Assembly: GCF_001645125.1 (NCBI RefSeq)
Contig: NZ_LXKA01000087.1
Location: 94,963 to 158,962 of the forward strand
DNA length: 64,000 nt
Direction of reading: 5' to 3'
Source: Paraburkholderia ginsengiterrae
GTDB taxonomy: Bacteria; Pseudomonadota; Gammaproteobacteria; Burkholderiales; Burkholderiaceae
Shown: one piece after another, positions 27,204 to 36,344 of the stretch
Layout: each line of letters begins with the position of its first letter
Position numbering within the stretch: position 1 is the first letter of the stretch
Notes under the pieces: model-generated
What the model saw: the letters and a program-made list of their open reading frames with translations, nothing else
The model's database searches: none
What the model was told of the DNA's origin: nothing
Translations under genes and position numbers: made by a program

Positions 27204-28580
27204 TCACGTCAGCGCTGTCCACAACACGAGCGTGAGTGCGAGGCCGACGACGGAGACGATGGTTTGCAGGACCGACCAGACCATCACGGTCTGCTTCAAT
27301 TGCAGACCGAAATATTCGCGCACCATCCAGAATCCGGCATCGTTCACATGGCAGAAAAACACCGAGCCTGCGCCAATGGCGAGCGCCATCAGCGAATTGT
27401 GCGTCGTGCTGAGGCCGGCGACGACCGGTGCGACGATACCGGCCGTCGTGGTAGTGGCGACGGTTGCCGAGCCGGTCGCCTGGCGCAGCGCGACGGCGAT
27501 CAGCCAGGCCAGCAGAATCAGCGGCATGTGCGCGCCGACCGCGATCTTGCCGATCGTCGTGCTGATGCCCGCCACCACGAGCGCCTGCTTGAGGCCGCCG
27601 CCCGCGCCGATGGTTAGCAGCAGCGCGGCGATAGGCGGCAAGCTTTTGCGCAGAATCCCGCCGACGCGCTCGCGCGCCATGCCGCGTGACCACCCCAGCG
27701 CCACAATGGCGAACAGTACGGTGAGGCCGAGCGCAACCAGCGGCTCACCCAGGAAATTCAGCGTATTGAACAGGAAAGTCTCGGGTTGCAGCAGCAGCTT
27801 GGCGACCGTGCGTCCCAGCATCAGCACGACTGGCAACAGGATCGTGATAAGCGAGATCGCAAAACCCGGCGGCTCCGCGGTGTTCTGGTGTGCGGTGAAC
27901 AGTTTGCCCAGCTCTTCCGGCTCGGCCACATGCATCCGTCTGGACAGCCACATGCCGTAGAGCGGACCCGCGAGAACCACTGCGGGAATCGCGACGATCA
28001 GTCCAAGCCCGAGCGTCAGGCCGAGATCGGCGTGTAGCGCGCTCACGGCGATCAGCGGACCCGGATGCGGCGGCAGTAGCGCGTGCAGCGTGGTCATGCC
28101 GGCCAGCGCCGGAATCGCGATCCGCAGGATCGGCTGCTGCGACCGGCGCGCCATGACGAAGATGATCGGCACCATCATCACGAGGCCGACTTCGAAGAAG
28201 AGCGGCAAGCCGATGATCAGCGCGACCGCCGCCATCATCCACGGCAACGTGCGCGGCGTGGAGTGCTTGAGAATGGTCGAGACGAGCCGGTCGGCGGCGC
28301 CTGATTCGGCCATCAACGCACCAAGCATCGCCCCGAGCGCAATGATGATGCCGACATCGCCGAGCAATGCGCCGGCGCCTTTGCTGAATGCGCCGGCCAC
28401 GGCCTCGAGCGGCAGGCCGGCGGAAAAACCCGCCGCGAACGTGCCGACCAGAATCGACAGGAACGGCGCGAGCTTCAGCACGCTGATGAAAACGATGATC
28501 AGCGCGAGCCCAAGCACGCACGACAGGATCAATTGGGTGTCGTGGGATGACCACGGCGCGAGTGTTGTTGTCAGATGCAC
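27204..28580 (-). CDS. GntP-family gluconate:H+ symporter
   Basis: A 458-residue permease with about 12 membrane helices, of the GntP family that imports gluconate and related sugar acids with protons. Recognisable blocks are ILVGTFAAGFSAGLPLEAV, the ALGAMLGALMAESGAADRLV segment, LFFEVGLVMMVPIIFVMAR and LHALLPPHPGPLIAVSAL. The start is a GTG at 28580 behind AAAAGGGA. No gluconate kinase or dehydratase is next to it, so the actual substrate is uncertain. Confidence 0.9.
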   Translation of the reverse strand: MHLTTTLAPWSSHDTQLILSCVLGLALIIVFISVLKLAPFLSILVGTFAAGFSAGLPLEAVAGAFSKGAGALLGDVGIIIALGAMLGALMAESGAADRLVSTILKHSTPRTLPWMMAAVALIIGLPLFFEVGLVMMVPIIFVMARRSQQPILRIAIPALAGMTTLHALLPPHPGPLIAVSALHADLGLTLGLGLIVAIPAVVLAGPLYGMWLSRRMHVAEPEELGKLFTAHQNTAEPPGFAISLITILLPVVLMLGRTVAKLLLQPETFLFNTLNFLGEPLVALGLTVLFAIVALGWSRGMARERVGGILRKSLPPIAALLLTIGAGGGLKQALVVAGISTTIGKIAVGAHMPLILLAWLIAVALRQATGSATVATTTTAGIVAPVVAGLSTTHNSLMALAIGAGSVFFCHVNDAGFWMVREYFGLQLKQTVMVWSVLQTIVSVVGLALTLVLWTALT

Positions 28581-28805
28581 GGCGTCCCTTTTCTATCGAT
28601 TGACGCAGCCGTGGCCGCGCGTGGTTGACGAATTGTAGCGAGGCGGAGTGGTTCGGCGCAGCAAGGCAAGCGGACAGCGACGCGACGTGTTTCGCCCGCT
28701 TGTGTCATTTGCTTATGCGAATTAATCGGTTCGTCCAGGCTTGCAGACGAATTATCGTCGGAATCAATCGGTCCGCTTTGCGTCCGTCTTTTTAACGAGC
28801 CCTTC

Positions 28806-29789
28806 ATGTCCCGTCTTCCGCTTACGCGCCGCGCGTTCATTACTGGTGTCGGCGCGACGCTCGCCGCCGCCACCTTGCCTGTCGTCTCGACTTCCGTTTT
28901 TGCCGCCGACGCGCGCGCCAAGGAATTTCGCATCGGTTACCAGAAATCCGCCAACACATTGGTACTGCTCAAGGCACACGGCACGCTTGAAAAGCGGCTC
29001 GCTCCGCTCGGCATCACCGTCAAATGGACCGAGTTTCCTGCGGGGCCCCAGATGCTTGAAGGACTGAACGTCGGCGCCATCGACTTCGGTTATGTCGGCG
29101 AGGCGCCACCGGTGTTCGCACAGGCCGCGGGCGCGAATTTTGTCTACGTCGCGTACGAAGTCCCGACGCCGCATGCCGAAGGTATTCTCGTGCATCACGA
29201 TGCACCGATCAAAACGCTTGCCGATCTGAAAGGCAAGAAAATCGCCTTCAACAAAGGTTCGGACGTTCACTGGTTTCTGGTCGCCGCACTGAAGAAGGGT
29301 GGCGTGCAGTACAGCGAGATCCAGCCCGTCTTCCTCGCGCCCGCGGACGCTCGTGCGGCCTTCGAGCGAGGCGCCATCGATGCCTGGGCGATCTGGGATC
29401 CGTTCCTCGAGGCAGCGAAGCGGCAATCGAACGCACGCTTGCTCGCGGATGGCGAAGGTATCGTGAACCATCACCAGTTCTTTCTCGGCGCGCGACCGTT
29501 CGTGCAGCAGAACAGCGATGTGATCGCCATCACGATGGACGAAGTCGGCAAGGAAGGCGAGTGGGTGCGTGGCCATTACGGCGAGGCTGCCGCGCAGCTT
29601 GCTCCCATTCAGGGGCTCGACGCCGGCGTGATCGAGGCAGGCTTGCGGCACTATGCACACATCTACAAACCCATCGACGCGAACGTACTTGCGGAACAAC
29701 AACATATCGCCGATACGTTCAACGAGCTGCGCATTATCCCGACGAAGATCGTTACGCGGGATGCCGCATTGCCTGGCGCAAAAGTCTAG
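28806..29789 (+). CDS. SsuA-like aliphatic sulfonate binding protein (lone)
   Basis: A 327-residue periplasmic binding protein of the SsuA/TauA group. The signal peptide contains LTRRAFITG, close to a twin-arginine motif, and ends near SVFAADA. Family blocks include FRIGYQKSANTLVLLKA, VKWTEFPAGPQMLEGLNVGAIDFGYVGEAPP, DLKGKKIAFNKGSDVHWFLV and AWAIWDPFLEAA. The permease and ATPase genes that normally accompany it are absent; it may serve a transporter encoded elsewhere. The precise ligand cannot be read from sequence. Confidence 0.88.
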   Translation: MSRLPLTRRAFITGVGATLAAATLPVVSTSVFAADARAKEFRIGYQKSANTLVLLKAHGTLEKRLAPLGITVKWTEFPAGPQMLEGLNVGAIDFGYVGEAPPVFAQAAGANFVYVAYEVPTPHAEGILVHHDAPIKTLADLKGKKIAFNKGSDVHWFLVAALKKGGVQYSEIQPVFLAPADARAAFERGAIDAWAIWDPFLEAAKRQSNARLLADGEGIVNHHQFFLGARPFVQQNSDVIAITMDEVGKEGEWVRGHYGEAAAQLAPIQGLDAGVIEAGLRHYAHIYKPIDANVLAEQQHIADTFNELRIIPTKIVTRDAALPGAKV

Positions 29790-29837
29790 ATTGCCAGCGT
29801 GGAATTCGTTTTCGATCTAGTCGTTCCTTTGTGACAT

Positions 29838-30197
29838 TTACGCAAATAGCGCGGCGACGTTTTCCGGCGGGCGGCCGATCACGGCTCGCCCGTTTCGCAC
29901 GACGATCGGCCGTTGCAGAAGGATGGGGTGCTTCGCTAGTGCTTCGTATAACTGAGCGTCAGTCAACGCAGCGTCGGATAGATTGAACTCTTTGTATTCG
30001 GCTTCCGTGTCGCGAATCATTTCACGGACTGGGCAGCCTAGTTGCGCATTGAGTTGCTGGAGTTGCGCAGCGGTGAGCGGCTGCTTCAGATATTCGACGA
30101 TTTCCGTTGCCTCGTTGGCGTTGTTGTAGGTGCCGGTAATCAGCTCGCAAGTGGCGCGGGATTTTGAGCAGCGGGGATTGTGGTAGATCGTGATCAT
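29838..30197 (-). CDS. arsC: Arsenate reductase (glutaredoxin type)
   Basis: A 119-residue ArsC of the glutaredoxin-dependent class, which reduces arsenate to arsenite. The catalytic cysteine is C10 in HNPRCSKSR, and the arginines that bind arsenate are represented in LQRPIVVRNGRAVIGRPPE. It stands alone without arsR or arsB, as is common for housekeeping copies in this group. It is convergent with the sulfonate-type binding protein gene. Confidence 0.92.
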   Translation of the reverse strand: MITIYHNPRCSKSRATCELITGTYNNANEATEIVEYLKQPLTAAQLQQLNAQLGCPVREMIRDTEAEYKEFNLSDAALTDAQLYEALAKHPILLQRPIVVRNGRAVIGRPPENVAALFA

Positions 30198-30418
30198 GGC
30201 TTGTCTGAGATGGTGATGGGTGGACGCGTGGGCTGTTCGGCCTTGCTTGGCGTTGGCGGGATTTTAGCGGGTGCGGCAGGTGTCGGACGGCGCTTTGTGC
30301 GGGTGCGTGGGGTGCGTGAGAGTTGATGACTATCTGGCTACGGGAATAGGGTGGCCGGCGCTGGACGCAGCTTAATTTTGCGTCGGCCGTTCGTCGATCT
30401 ACGGACAGACGCTAACGC

Positions 30419-30432
30419 TTTATGCGCATAAA
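30419..30432. other. parS: parS site 1
   Basis: The perfect 14-base palindrome TTTATGCGCATAAA. The same sequence recurs at 30640, 30952 and 31733, all within 1.3 kb around parA. From memory it resembles the ParB-binding sites described for secondary chromosomes of Burkholderia; an exact match to published sites was not checked. Confidence 0.88.
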
Positions 30433-30639
30433 TCGGCCGTTATGGCACCGGGGGTTATCCGGTTCAACAAGCGTCGCCAGTCGCGCTGTGTTGCATAGCA
30501 TGCGGCCCACAATATCCCTGTCGATCAAGAGCTAGCATCCCTCTCGCCTGCACCGCCGAGCGCGGTGATGATGTGTCTATCCGCAACGCCAACTCGCCCC
30601 GGTTACCGACACGCGCGTAGGGCATTCCTTTGAGAAGCC

Positions 30640-30653
30640 TTTATGCGCATAAA
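30640..30653. other. parS: parS site 2
   Basis: Identical TTTATGCGCATAAA palindrome, 221 bases after site 1, in the gene-free region ahead of parA. Confidence 0.88.
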
Positions 30654-30951
30654 GTCCTGCCCCTCCTCTTATCGCTGGGGTCCCCTTCCCCTTTGTGCCC
30701 ATACCAGCGTCGCCGAGATTCGCACGGACTAGCACGACCCTATTGGGCAGACACGTACGTTCGCAGGGATCGGATCGACCTTATAGAGCACGCAAGGACA
30801 TTCGCAGCAGCAACGCCCAGATGCCCCCAGCGTCGGGGACATCCGAAGCACCCCAAAAGCCAACTATTTCTGGCGCCCTCTAGCCACCGTGGACACGCCA
30901 GCGTTCAAACCTGGCTCGCCCGCAGATGCCTTCACCTTCCCACCTCCAACC

Positions 30952-30965
30952 TTTATGCGCATAAA
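30952..30965. other. parS: parS site 3
   Basis: Identical TTTATGCGCATAAA palindrome, 45 bases upstream of the putative parA promoter. ParB spreading from here could repress parAB. Confidence 0.88.
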
Positions 30966-31009
30966 CCTATCCCGAACGGTTAATCACTCTCGTGTTTACA
31001 CAAAAACGA

Positions 31010-31037
31010 TTGAAATACAAATTCATCCAGGTAAAAT
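31010..31037 (+). promoter_or_regulatory. Putative sigma-70 promoter of parAB
   Basis: TTGAAA (31010-31015), a 16-base spacer and TAAAAT (31032-31037) lie 30 bases before the parA start, just downstream of parS site 3. Start of transcription would fall near 31044, leaving a short leader with the strong ribosome site. Confidence 0.55.
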
Positions 31038-31067
31038 CCATTTGCGTCTAAAAAGAGGAGGTGAAGA

Positions 31068-31730
31068 TTGGCAGCAGAAATCATCGCGGTAACTCAGCAG
31101 AAGGGCGGGGTCGGGAAGAGCACAATCGCGATGCACCTCGGCGCTGCGTTTCATGAGAAAGGCAAACGCGTCCTCGTCGTAGACGCAGACGGTCAAAACA
31201 CACTGATTCACTGGGCCAGTGCCTCATCAGACGGCGACACGGGTATCCCGTTTCCAGTCGTCAACCTATCCGAAGCGGGCAGCCAGATTCACCGCGAGAT
31301 CAAGAAGTTCGTAGCTGACTACGACATCATTGTTGTCGACTGCCCCCCCTCCATTACCGAGAAAGTCTCCGGCGTCGTTCTGCTGGCAGCGAGTGTGGCG
31401 GTCATCCCGACATCGTCCTCACCTGCTGACTACTGGTCGAGTATTGGTTTGGTGAAACTCGTCCAGCAGGCGCAGGTGATGAACGAAGACCTGCGCGCAG
31501 TCTTCCTGCTCAACAAGACCGAAGAGAAACGGATGCTGACGCGCGAACTGAAGCGTGCGTTGGAAGAGCTCGGATTCCCGTTGCTCAAAACCCAGATCCC
31601 AACACGTGAGGCCTACAAACAGGCCATGGCGTTGGGACAGACAGTGCTTCAGATGAGCGATCGCGGCGCCAAGCTTGCCGCCATCGAAGTACGGGCGTGC
31701 GCGAATGAGATCGCCGCCTTGCTCCCGTGA
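31068..31730 (+). CDS. parA: ParA chromosome partition ATPase
   Basis: A 220-residue P-loop ATPase of the small ParA type. The deviant Walker A motif is KGGVGKST (residues 12-19), VLVVDADGQ is the A' box and IIVVDCPPS the Walker B region. There is no N-terminal DNA-binding extension, so transcriptional control would come from ParB or an unknown factor. The start is a TTG at 31068 preceded by a near-perfect AGGAGGTG, and the next in-frame ATG would remove the ATP site. It forms an operon with parB, with parS site 4 in the 25-base gap. Confidence 0.95.
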   Translation: MAAEIIAVTQQKGGVGKSTIAMHLGAAFHEKGKRVLVVDADGQNTLIHWASASSDGDTGIPFPVVNLSEAGSQIHREIKKFVADYDIIVVDCPPSITEKVSGVVLLAASVAVIPTSSSPADYWSSIGLVKLVQQAQVMNEDLRAVFLLNKTEEKRMLTRELKRALEELGFPLLKTQIPTREAYKQAMALGQTVLQMSDRGAKLAAIEVRACANEIAALLP

Positions 31731-31732
31731 AA

Positions 31733-31746
31733 TTTATGCGCATAAA
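31733..31746. other. parS: parS site 4, between parA and parB
   Basis: Identical TTTATGCGCATAAA palindrome, lying in the short gap between the parA stop and the parB start. ParB bound here would be placed directly on its own message region. Confidence 0.88.
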
Positions 31747-31755
31747 GGACCCTGA

Positions 31756-32814
31756 ATGAAACCCTCCCAATTCGCCAAAGGCTTTCAAGCACGTCCTGAT
31801 TCGACCAGCAGCGAAAAGCGAACCGCGCTCGATCGTCTGAATGCGATCGATGGCCTGGTCAAGAATGGCCCCAAGAGCAGCGACGCGGCAGCACGCACTA
31901 TCGCAGCTGTCTTGCCGCAGCAGTCCATGACGGAAGCCGACGCCACCGACACAGCCAACGAATCGGCGGCTTACCGTGCGTGGCGGATGGAGCACGGTTA
32001 TCGGCCGGGACAGGTTATCGAGCTCGCGCTCAAAACCATCAAGCCGAGCCCCTTCAACCCGCGGCACTTCTATCTGAAGTCGTCGATTGCCGAACTCGCA
32101 GTCAATCTGGCGAAGCAGGGACAGCAGCAAGCCATTCACGTGATCCCTGATTACGATAACCCCGGCAGCTACTTCGTCAGCGACGGCGGACGGCGAGTGC
32201 GGGCGTTGAAGGAAGCGAACAAGGAATCGGTCAAGGCGATCGTCATCGATCTGCCGATCGGCATCCAGAGCTACAAGCTCGGCTACGACCTCAACGTCCA
32301 GCGCGATTCGCAGACGGTCTTCGACAACGCGGTGGTCTGGAGACGCTTTCTCGACGACCGGCATTTCCAGAGTCAGAAGGAGCTTGCCGAACATCTCGGC
32401 CTGGACGAGTCAACTGTGGCGGTCGCTTTGTCGATCGCCAAGTTGCCCGAGGTGGTCATGCACGAGATGGTCGCGCGACCAGACCGTTTTGGTTCGAACA
32501 TGGCGTATCAGGTGGGTCGCTATCACACAGCCCGCGGCGCCGACGCAACCCTGCGCCTGATCAACAAGATCGTCTCCGACGATCTGAGCACGAGGCAAGT
32601 CGCGGACATCGTCAAAGGCCGGGCGAGCCCCCAGGAAAGTGCCAAACCCGCGGGCCGGCAACGCTACGCTCAGCGTCTGGAGATCAAACTCGACGGCGTG
32701 TCGGTTGGCGATCTCAAGTCGTATGGGGATGATCGAATCGAGCTGCGGCTGAAAGGGCTCACGCGTGAAAAGCGTGACGACATCCTGCAGCAGATTGAAA
32801 AGATGTTGAAGTAA
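31756..32814 (+). CDS. parB: ParB centromere-binding protein
   Basis: A 352-residue ParB. The N-terminal CTPase domain spans about residues 90-190, with FNPRHFYLKSSIAELAVNLAKQGQQQ and the GGRRVRAL box (canonical GERRYRA in other ParBs). The helix-turn-helix is at about 205-235 (QSQKELAEHLGLDESTVAVALSIAK), and a C-terminal dimer region ends the protein. It should load at the four TTTATGCGCATAAA sites flanking parA. Its gene is convergent with the initiator gene. Confidence 0.94.
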   Translation: MKPSQFAKGFQARPDSTSSEKRTALDRLNAIDGLVKNGPKSSDAAARTIAAVLPQQSMTEADATDTANESAAYRAWRMEHGYRPGQVIELALKTIKPSPFNPRHFYLKSSIAELAVNLAKQGQQQAIHVIPDYDNPGSYFVSDGGRRVRALKEANKESVKAIVIDLPIGIQSYKLGYDLNVQRDSQTVFDNAVVWRRFLDDRHFQSQKELAEHLGLDESTVAVALSIAKLPEVVMHEMVARPDRFGSNMAYQVGRYHTARGADATLRLINKIVSDDLSTRQVADIVKGRASPQESAKPAGRQRYAQRLEIKLDGVSVGDLKSYGDDRIELRLKGLTREKRDDILQQIEKMLK

Positions 32815-32881
32815 GGCGGACTGAAGCAGCAGTGAGGGCGGGGCAGCGCGGCAACGGGCAGTAGCCGCCGCCCCCAGCTAA

Positions 32882-34228
32882 TTACGCCGCGCGCGATTGG
32901 CTCAGCGTGAAGGCGAGCAGGTCACCATCGGTCGGCTCGCCCCAGGTTTTGCGAGCCAGCCAGTCGAAGAACGCCGTCTCGACGATCTTCGAATCCAGCC
33001 CGCGGCGACGCCAGTCGTCCCGCATGTGTGTGCCGAGTCCCGGCAACTCAGCCTCTTCAAACGACTGCCGCGCGATCTCCCGCTCGGACTCACCCTGTTC
33101 GTCGTACAGCTCGCGTGCTTCCTTGCGGCGATACGCCGAGTATTCTCCCAGCAGGCGGGCCTTGAGGTCGTCGGCCGGCGCGGCAATCGCGGCCTTGCCG
33201 CCACCCGACGGAAGCGCTTCGACCGGCGGCGCATAGCCTTTTTTCAACGCGTCCTTGAACAGTGCCGGCGCGCTGCGCACCGGCGGCAACGACGTGCTGC
33301 GCATGCGCTGCTCGGTCATCTGCAAAGCGGCGCGAATGCGGTTTTCTTCGCTGTCCGCGTACAGCGTTTGGGCTTCCTTCAGCGGGATGCCGATCTTCAC
33401 CATCCGGTCGACCAGCGTGCTGTCGAACACGTTCGGATGTTCGTCGAGTGCGAGCATGGGCTGCTTGCGCTCGGTCACGCGGAACTGGATCTCAGCGACG
33501 CGCCGGCCTTCCCGATGTTCGATCAATTCGACGAAGATGTTGGTGACGGCGTTGACCTCGGCGATGGCCGGGCGCAAATAGTCACGCTTGAAGTACTTGT
33601 ACTCGCGCTTTGCTTCATCCCCGGCTTCCGTGTCCGGCGTGCCGGAGAGGATAGGGCGCCACCACTCCCACGTCTCGCGCATCGTCAGATGGCTCGGGTT
33701 GGTCAGATAACGCACGCAAATCTCGTAAAGCGCGAGCCCCGCGCTACTGCGCAACTGGCTCTGGAACTGGAGACTCAAGCGAGCATACTGAACCGGATCG
33801 AGCAGCTTCTTCTTGATCTTCGGCGCAAACGAGAATTCCACCCAGACGCGACGGGTGGTGGGGTCTTCGAGAATTTCCGCGTCGGCGATCAGCGTGGAAA
33901 TGCCCCATTTCCGTCCGGGCTTCTGACTGGACGTGCCGCTGCTCCATTCGACCTGCACCGAAACCATACGCCGCAAGTGTTCCTTGACGAGGGCAGTATC
34001 GTTGGAGTCGAACGCGGAATTTGCAACGATGTCGGACAGCAACGCCCGATAGGTGTCGCCAGACTCGTCAGCTTGCTGCGCCACGGCGAGGAGCACGTTG
34101 AACAGCTTGCGCGTGAGGAGCGTAATCTTGCCGCTTTTGGGCTGAATCGCGATTGCCTCGACGGCTTTGCGTAATTCGGCCGAGCTCGGGCTGACTACAT
34201 CGGTCTTCTTCGCGCGCTTCGTGGCCAT
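32882..34228 (-). CDS. repA: Replication initiator protein of the Rep_3/RepB superfamily
   Basis: A 448-residue initiator with tandem winged-helix layout. The first domain (about 30-150) includes KITLLTRKLFNVLLAVAQQA and ALVKEHLRRMVSVQVEW; the second (about 150-265) includes LLDPVQYARLSLQFQSQLRSSAGLALYEICVRY and WEWWRPILSG. The C-terminal third is specific to Burkholderiales chromid initiators. Start ATG 34228 (MATKRAKKTD) is chosen as the lysine-rich start; an ATG at 34261 in frame is also possible and neither has a good ribosome site. The gene faces away from the iteron field to which the protein presumably binds, so autoregulation is likely. Confidence 0.9.
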   Translation of the reverse strand: MATKRAKKTDVVSPSSAELRKAVEAIAIQPKSGKITLLTRKLFNVLLAVAQQADESGDTYRALLSDIVANSAFDSNDTALVKEHLRRMVSVQVEWSSGTSSQKPGRKWGISTLIADAEILEDPTTRRVWVEFSFAPKIKKKLLDPVQYARLSLQFQSQLRSSAGLALYEICVRYLTNPSHLTMRETWEWWRPILSGTPDTEAGDEAKREYKYFKRDYLRPAIAEVNAVTNIFVELIEHREGRRVAEIQFRVTERKQPMLALDEHPNVFDSTLVDRMVKIGIPLKEAQTLYADSEENRIRAALQMTEQRMRSTSLPPVRSAPALFKDALKKGYAPPVEALPSGGGKAAIAAPADDLKARLLGEYSAYRRKEARELYDEQGESEREIARQSFEEAELPGLGTHMRDDWRRRGLDSKIVETAFFDWLARKTWGEPTDGDLLAFTLSQSRAA

Positions 34229-34419
34229 GCGTCTGGTCGAGGAGGGATTTGGCGAGAGCATACCGGCTGTGGTGATAGGCGTCTATAGCGTGGATCTCAC
34301 CATTCGCGGTGAAGTGAGTTTACGAGGCACAACTCACCTCGAGCCACTCCCGAAAACCCTCACCTCTGCGGTTTGGCACCAGGTTCAGAGCACCCTTGCA
34401 GGCCGCGGGCCAGGCAAAA

Positions 34420-34947
34420 TCAGACCCATTTCGCTTCACGCCCGAACAGAAGACAACCCATCCCGAATCTTCTCACCTCAAAAAAATTCCTGATTTTTTC
34501 GGTTCCGCACCTGGCATCCGCGGTGCGGTCGCGCCGGATCAGGTTAGAAGAGACGCGTCGCACGTTTTTGAAGCACGGCGCAAGAAATGAGTCGAGGTTT
34601 AGCGTTGAGCTGCGATACGCGGACAATGGAATCGAGATCGCCGCGCCTGTCAGCCCCTCCACGACGCAGGCTTTGTCAGGAGGGCATAGCGCCCGCCAGC
34701 GCGCTCCAACCGAGAACACCATAGGCAACGGGCCAGACATGGCCCGGACTTCAGCGAGGGCCGTCAGCGCACACGCAACGCGCGGGCCACGGCGTAGCCA
34801 AATCGGAAGCGCGAGCGGACGACGGCAGATTGCCGGCACCTGAACGCGCAATTCGGACTCGAGGAAGTGTCTTCCCATTGCTTCGAGGCCGCGCGCTCCC
34901 TCTCCAAACGTTCGCCGTAGATAGGTAACCAAGGTCTCCTGACTCAT
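34420..34947 (-). CDS. Doubtful hypothetical gene inside the iteron field
   Basis: A 175-codon frame whose middle part has coding-like third-position GC and reads LPMVFSVGARWRALCPPDKA, but which matches no family I know. It contains iteron copy 34461 near its 3' end. GGAGG lies about 12 bases before the ATG, too far for a good ribosome site. It fills the only iteron-free gap (34481-34962) in the field, which is a weak argument that it is real. Low confidence. Confidence 0.3.
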   Translation of the reverse strand: MSQETLVTYLRRTFGEGARGLEAMGRHFLESELRVQVPAICRRPLALPIWLRRGPRVACALTALAEVRAMSGPLPMVFSVGARWRALCPPDKACVVEGLTGAAISIPLSAYRSSTLNLDSFLAPCFKNVRRVSSNLIRRDRTADARCGTEKIRNFFEVRRFGMGCLLFGREAKWV

Positions 34948-35849
34948 AAGTCCGGCCGCCTCCCCCCGAATAAGCTCACCTTAGTGCAGGCGAAACGCTT
35001 GAAATGGCAAGGTCTCCAGACATGTAGGGTCCCAAAACCGTCGATATATCCTCCCGAAAGTCCTCACCTTTGACCTTCCCGACGGTTTCCACGCACCTCA
35101 AAACATACCTCCCGAAAAGCCTCACCTTTACATCGCACCAGATAATTATTCATCATTTTCAATAGCTTACGATCACAGCCGTAGCGACCTCCCACGAGAC
35201 AGCTCCCGTAAATCCTCACCTCAACCCACATTAAGGTGAAATTCTGCACTTCCGATCGCCGCGACAAACGTCCCGAAAAACCTCACCTTTTGAATTCGGC
35301 GGGCGCAGAAGCGAAACTGGTACGGTCGCGTCAGCAGGGCCTTTCCAGACCGCAATCGCCGATTTGATCCTGTATTTCCTCACCTTAGCGATCACAAAGC
35401 CCTGAAAAGTCTCCTGAAAATACTCACCTTTCGGTGGAATCCGGCATATTTCGCGTGGCGCGCATCGCGCCTGGTCGTCGCTCCCGAATTTCCTCACCTT
35501 TCCCAGTCCGGGACCGACCAACCGGGGGCGTCGGCAGGTGAACAGCCGCTCGAGCGCACTTTGGCTCCCGCAAAGTCTCACCTTAAGCACCTGAATGCAC
35601 GGAAATAAGGCAAAAACGCCCGCTCAGCCCTGTAAAGTCTCACCCTCGGTACGCGTTTTCTCCCGAATTGACTCACCCATGGGGTTTACGCGCCCCCAAT
35701 AAGGCCAAAAACGATGCCGCAAGCCGGTCCCGAAAGCCCTCACCTTAAGCCGCGCCGGCCTCGGAACCGAATGTCGAGCGCTGCCGGGCGATCCCACGGG
35801 CTGGAGTCCTGCAAAACCTCACCTTTGGTCAAACCACACTTTGGGAGGG

Positions 35850-35960
35850 GTTCCTGAACCCGCTCACGTTCTGTCCCGGACCCGCTCACCGAGGCCCCCG
35901 AACCCCGTCACCGAACATTCCCGCAAGACCTCACCACACCTCCCGAAAAGCTTCACCTTC
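35850..35960 (-). repeat. Five tightly phased iterons
   Basis: Copies at 35850, 35873, 35895, 35918 and 35940 follow each other at 23, 22, 23 and 22 bases, about two helical turns. They are more degenerate than the scattered copies (GCTCACG, GCTCACC, CGTCACC, CCTCACC, CTTCACC). This is the classic iteron array, and it abuts the AT-rich tract. Confidence 0.85.
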
Positions 35961-36344
35961 CTCCTCTGAAACGCCCGCCAGATAAGGCTTTGCGTTGGCG
36001 TTAACGTTTTTAACAAGGGTTCAAGGGTGTTTACTTTTATTACTCTCTAGAATTTCCCCCCGTGCGTCCTTCGGACAAAGCCTTCCCACCCAAGATGCCA
36101 ACAACTGGCGTCCGTGAAACAGTGCACGATCGTGGGAAAATCTCTAAAAACTCTTTCGCAACAAGACCTTATTGGCTATTCTTCGTTTTGTTTCACGGAA
36201 AAAACCGCGGAACGCAAATCTGCGAACCCTACTTAGGCACGTAAACACGCCGATCCGTCCATTTCCATCTCATAGCAACATTTGCGTAGCAAACAGTACG
36301 TAAATTGTTATGATTAATCCAATTCGAGCGACATCGAGGTATAC
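35961..36344. other. AT-rich tract, candidate DNA unwinding element
   Basis: Directly after the phased iterons; the stretch 36001-36060 is 39/60 A or T by count, in a genome that is otherwise well above 60% GC. It includes TTAACGTTTTTAAC and TTTACTTTTATTACT. A second AT-rich patch around 36280-36330 precedes the kfrA-like gene. No perfect DnaA box was seen here. Confidence 0.6.

Larger units (their letters stand above)
30198..31067. other. Centromere-like region upstream of parA
   Basis: About 870 bases with no gene and lower GC than the flanks. It holds three of the four parS palindromes (30419, 30640 and 30952) and the parA promoter. Small frames at 30630-30983 and 30889-31092 overlap these sites and show no gene-like character. 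Confidence 0.7.
34347..35960 (-). repeat. Iteron field A (about 19 copies)
   Basis: Copies read CTCCCGAA, 3-6 variable bases, CTCACCTTT on the plus strand (AAAGGTGAG to TTCGGGAG on the minus strand). Copy starts: 34347, 34461, 34963, 35051, 35109, 35203, 35270, 35367, 35411, 35481, 35565, 35626, 35660, 35727, 35806, 35850, 35873, 35895, 35918 and 35940. Spacing is irregular (34-97 bases) in the middle and tight at the right end. One weak copy faces the other way near 35231. They lie upstream of repA and are probably its initiator-binding sites. Confidence 0.9.
34229..36344. other. ori: Candidate replication origin of the secondary chromosome
   Basis: Just over 2.1 kb between the divergent repA and kfrA-like genes. 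It contains an iteron field (34347-35960), an array of five copies at 22-23 base steps at its right end, and then an AT-rich tract to 36344. The combination of initiator gene, iterons, AT-rich DNA and the parABS locus next door is the usual layout of a Rep_3-type origin. One possible small gene (34420-34947) overlaps the left part. Confidence 0.8.

Noticed and set aside
34347-35960. CRISPR-like appearance of regularly repeated units
   Set aside because: Spacing is irregular, the repeats are degenerate inside the unit, and no cas genes are present. Position next to an initiator gene fits iterons.
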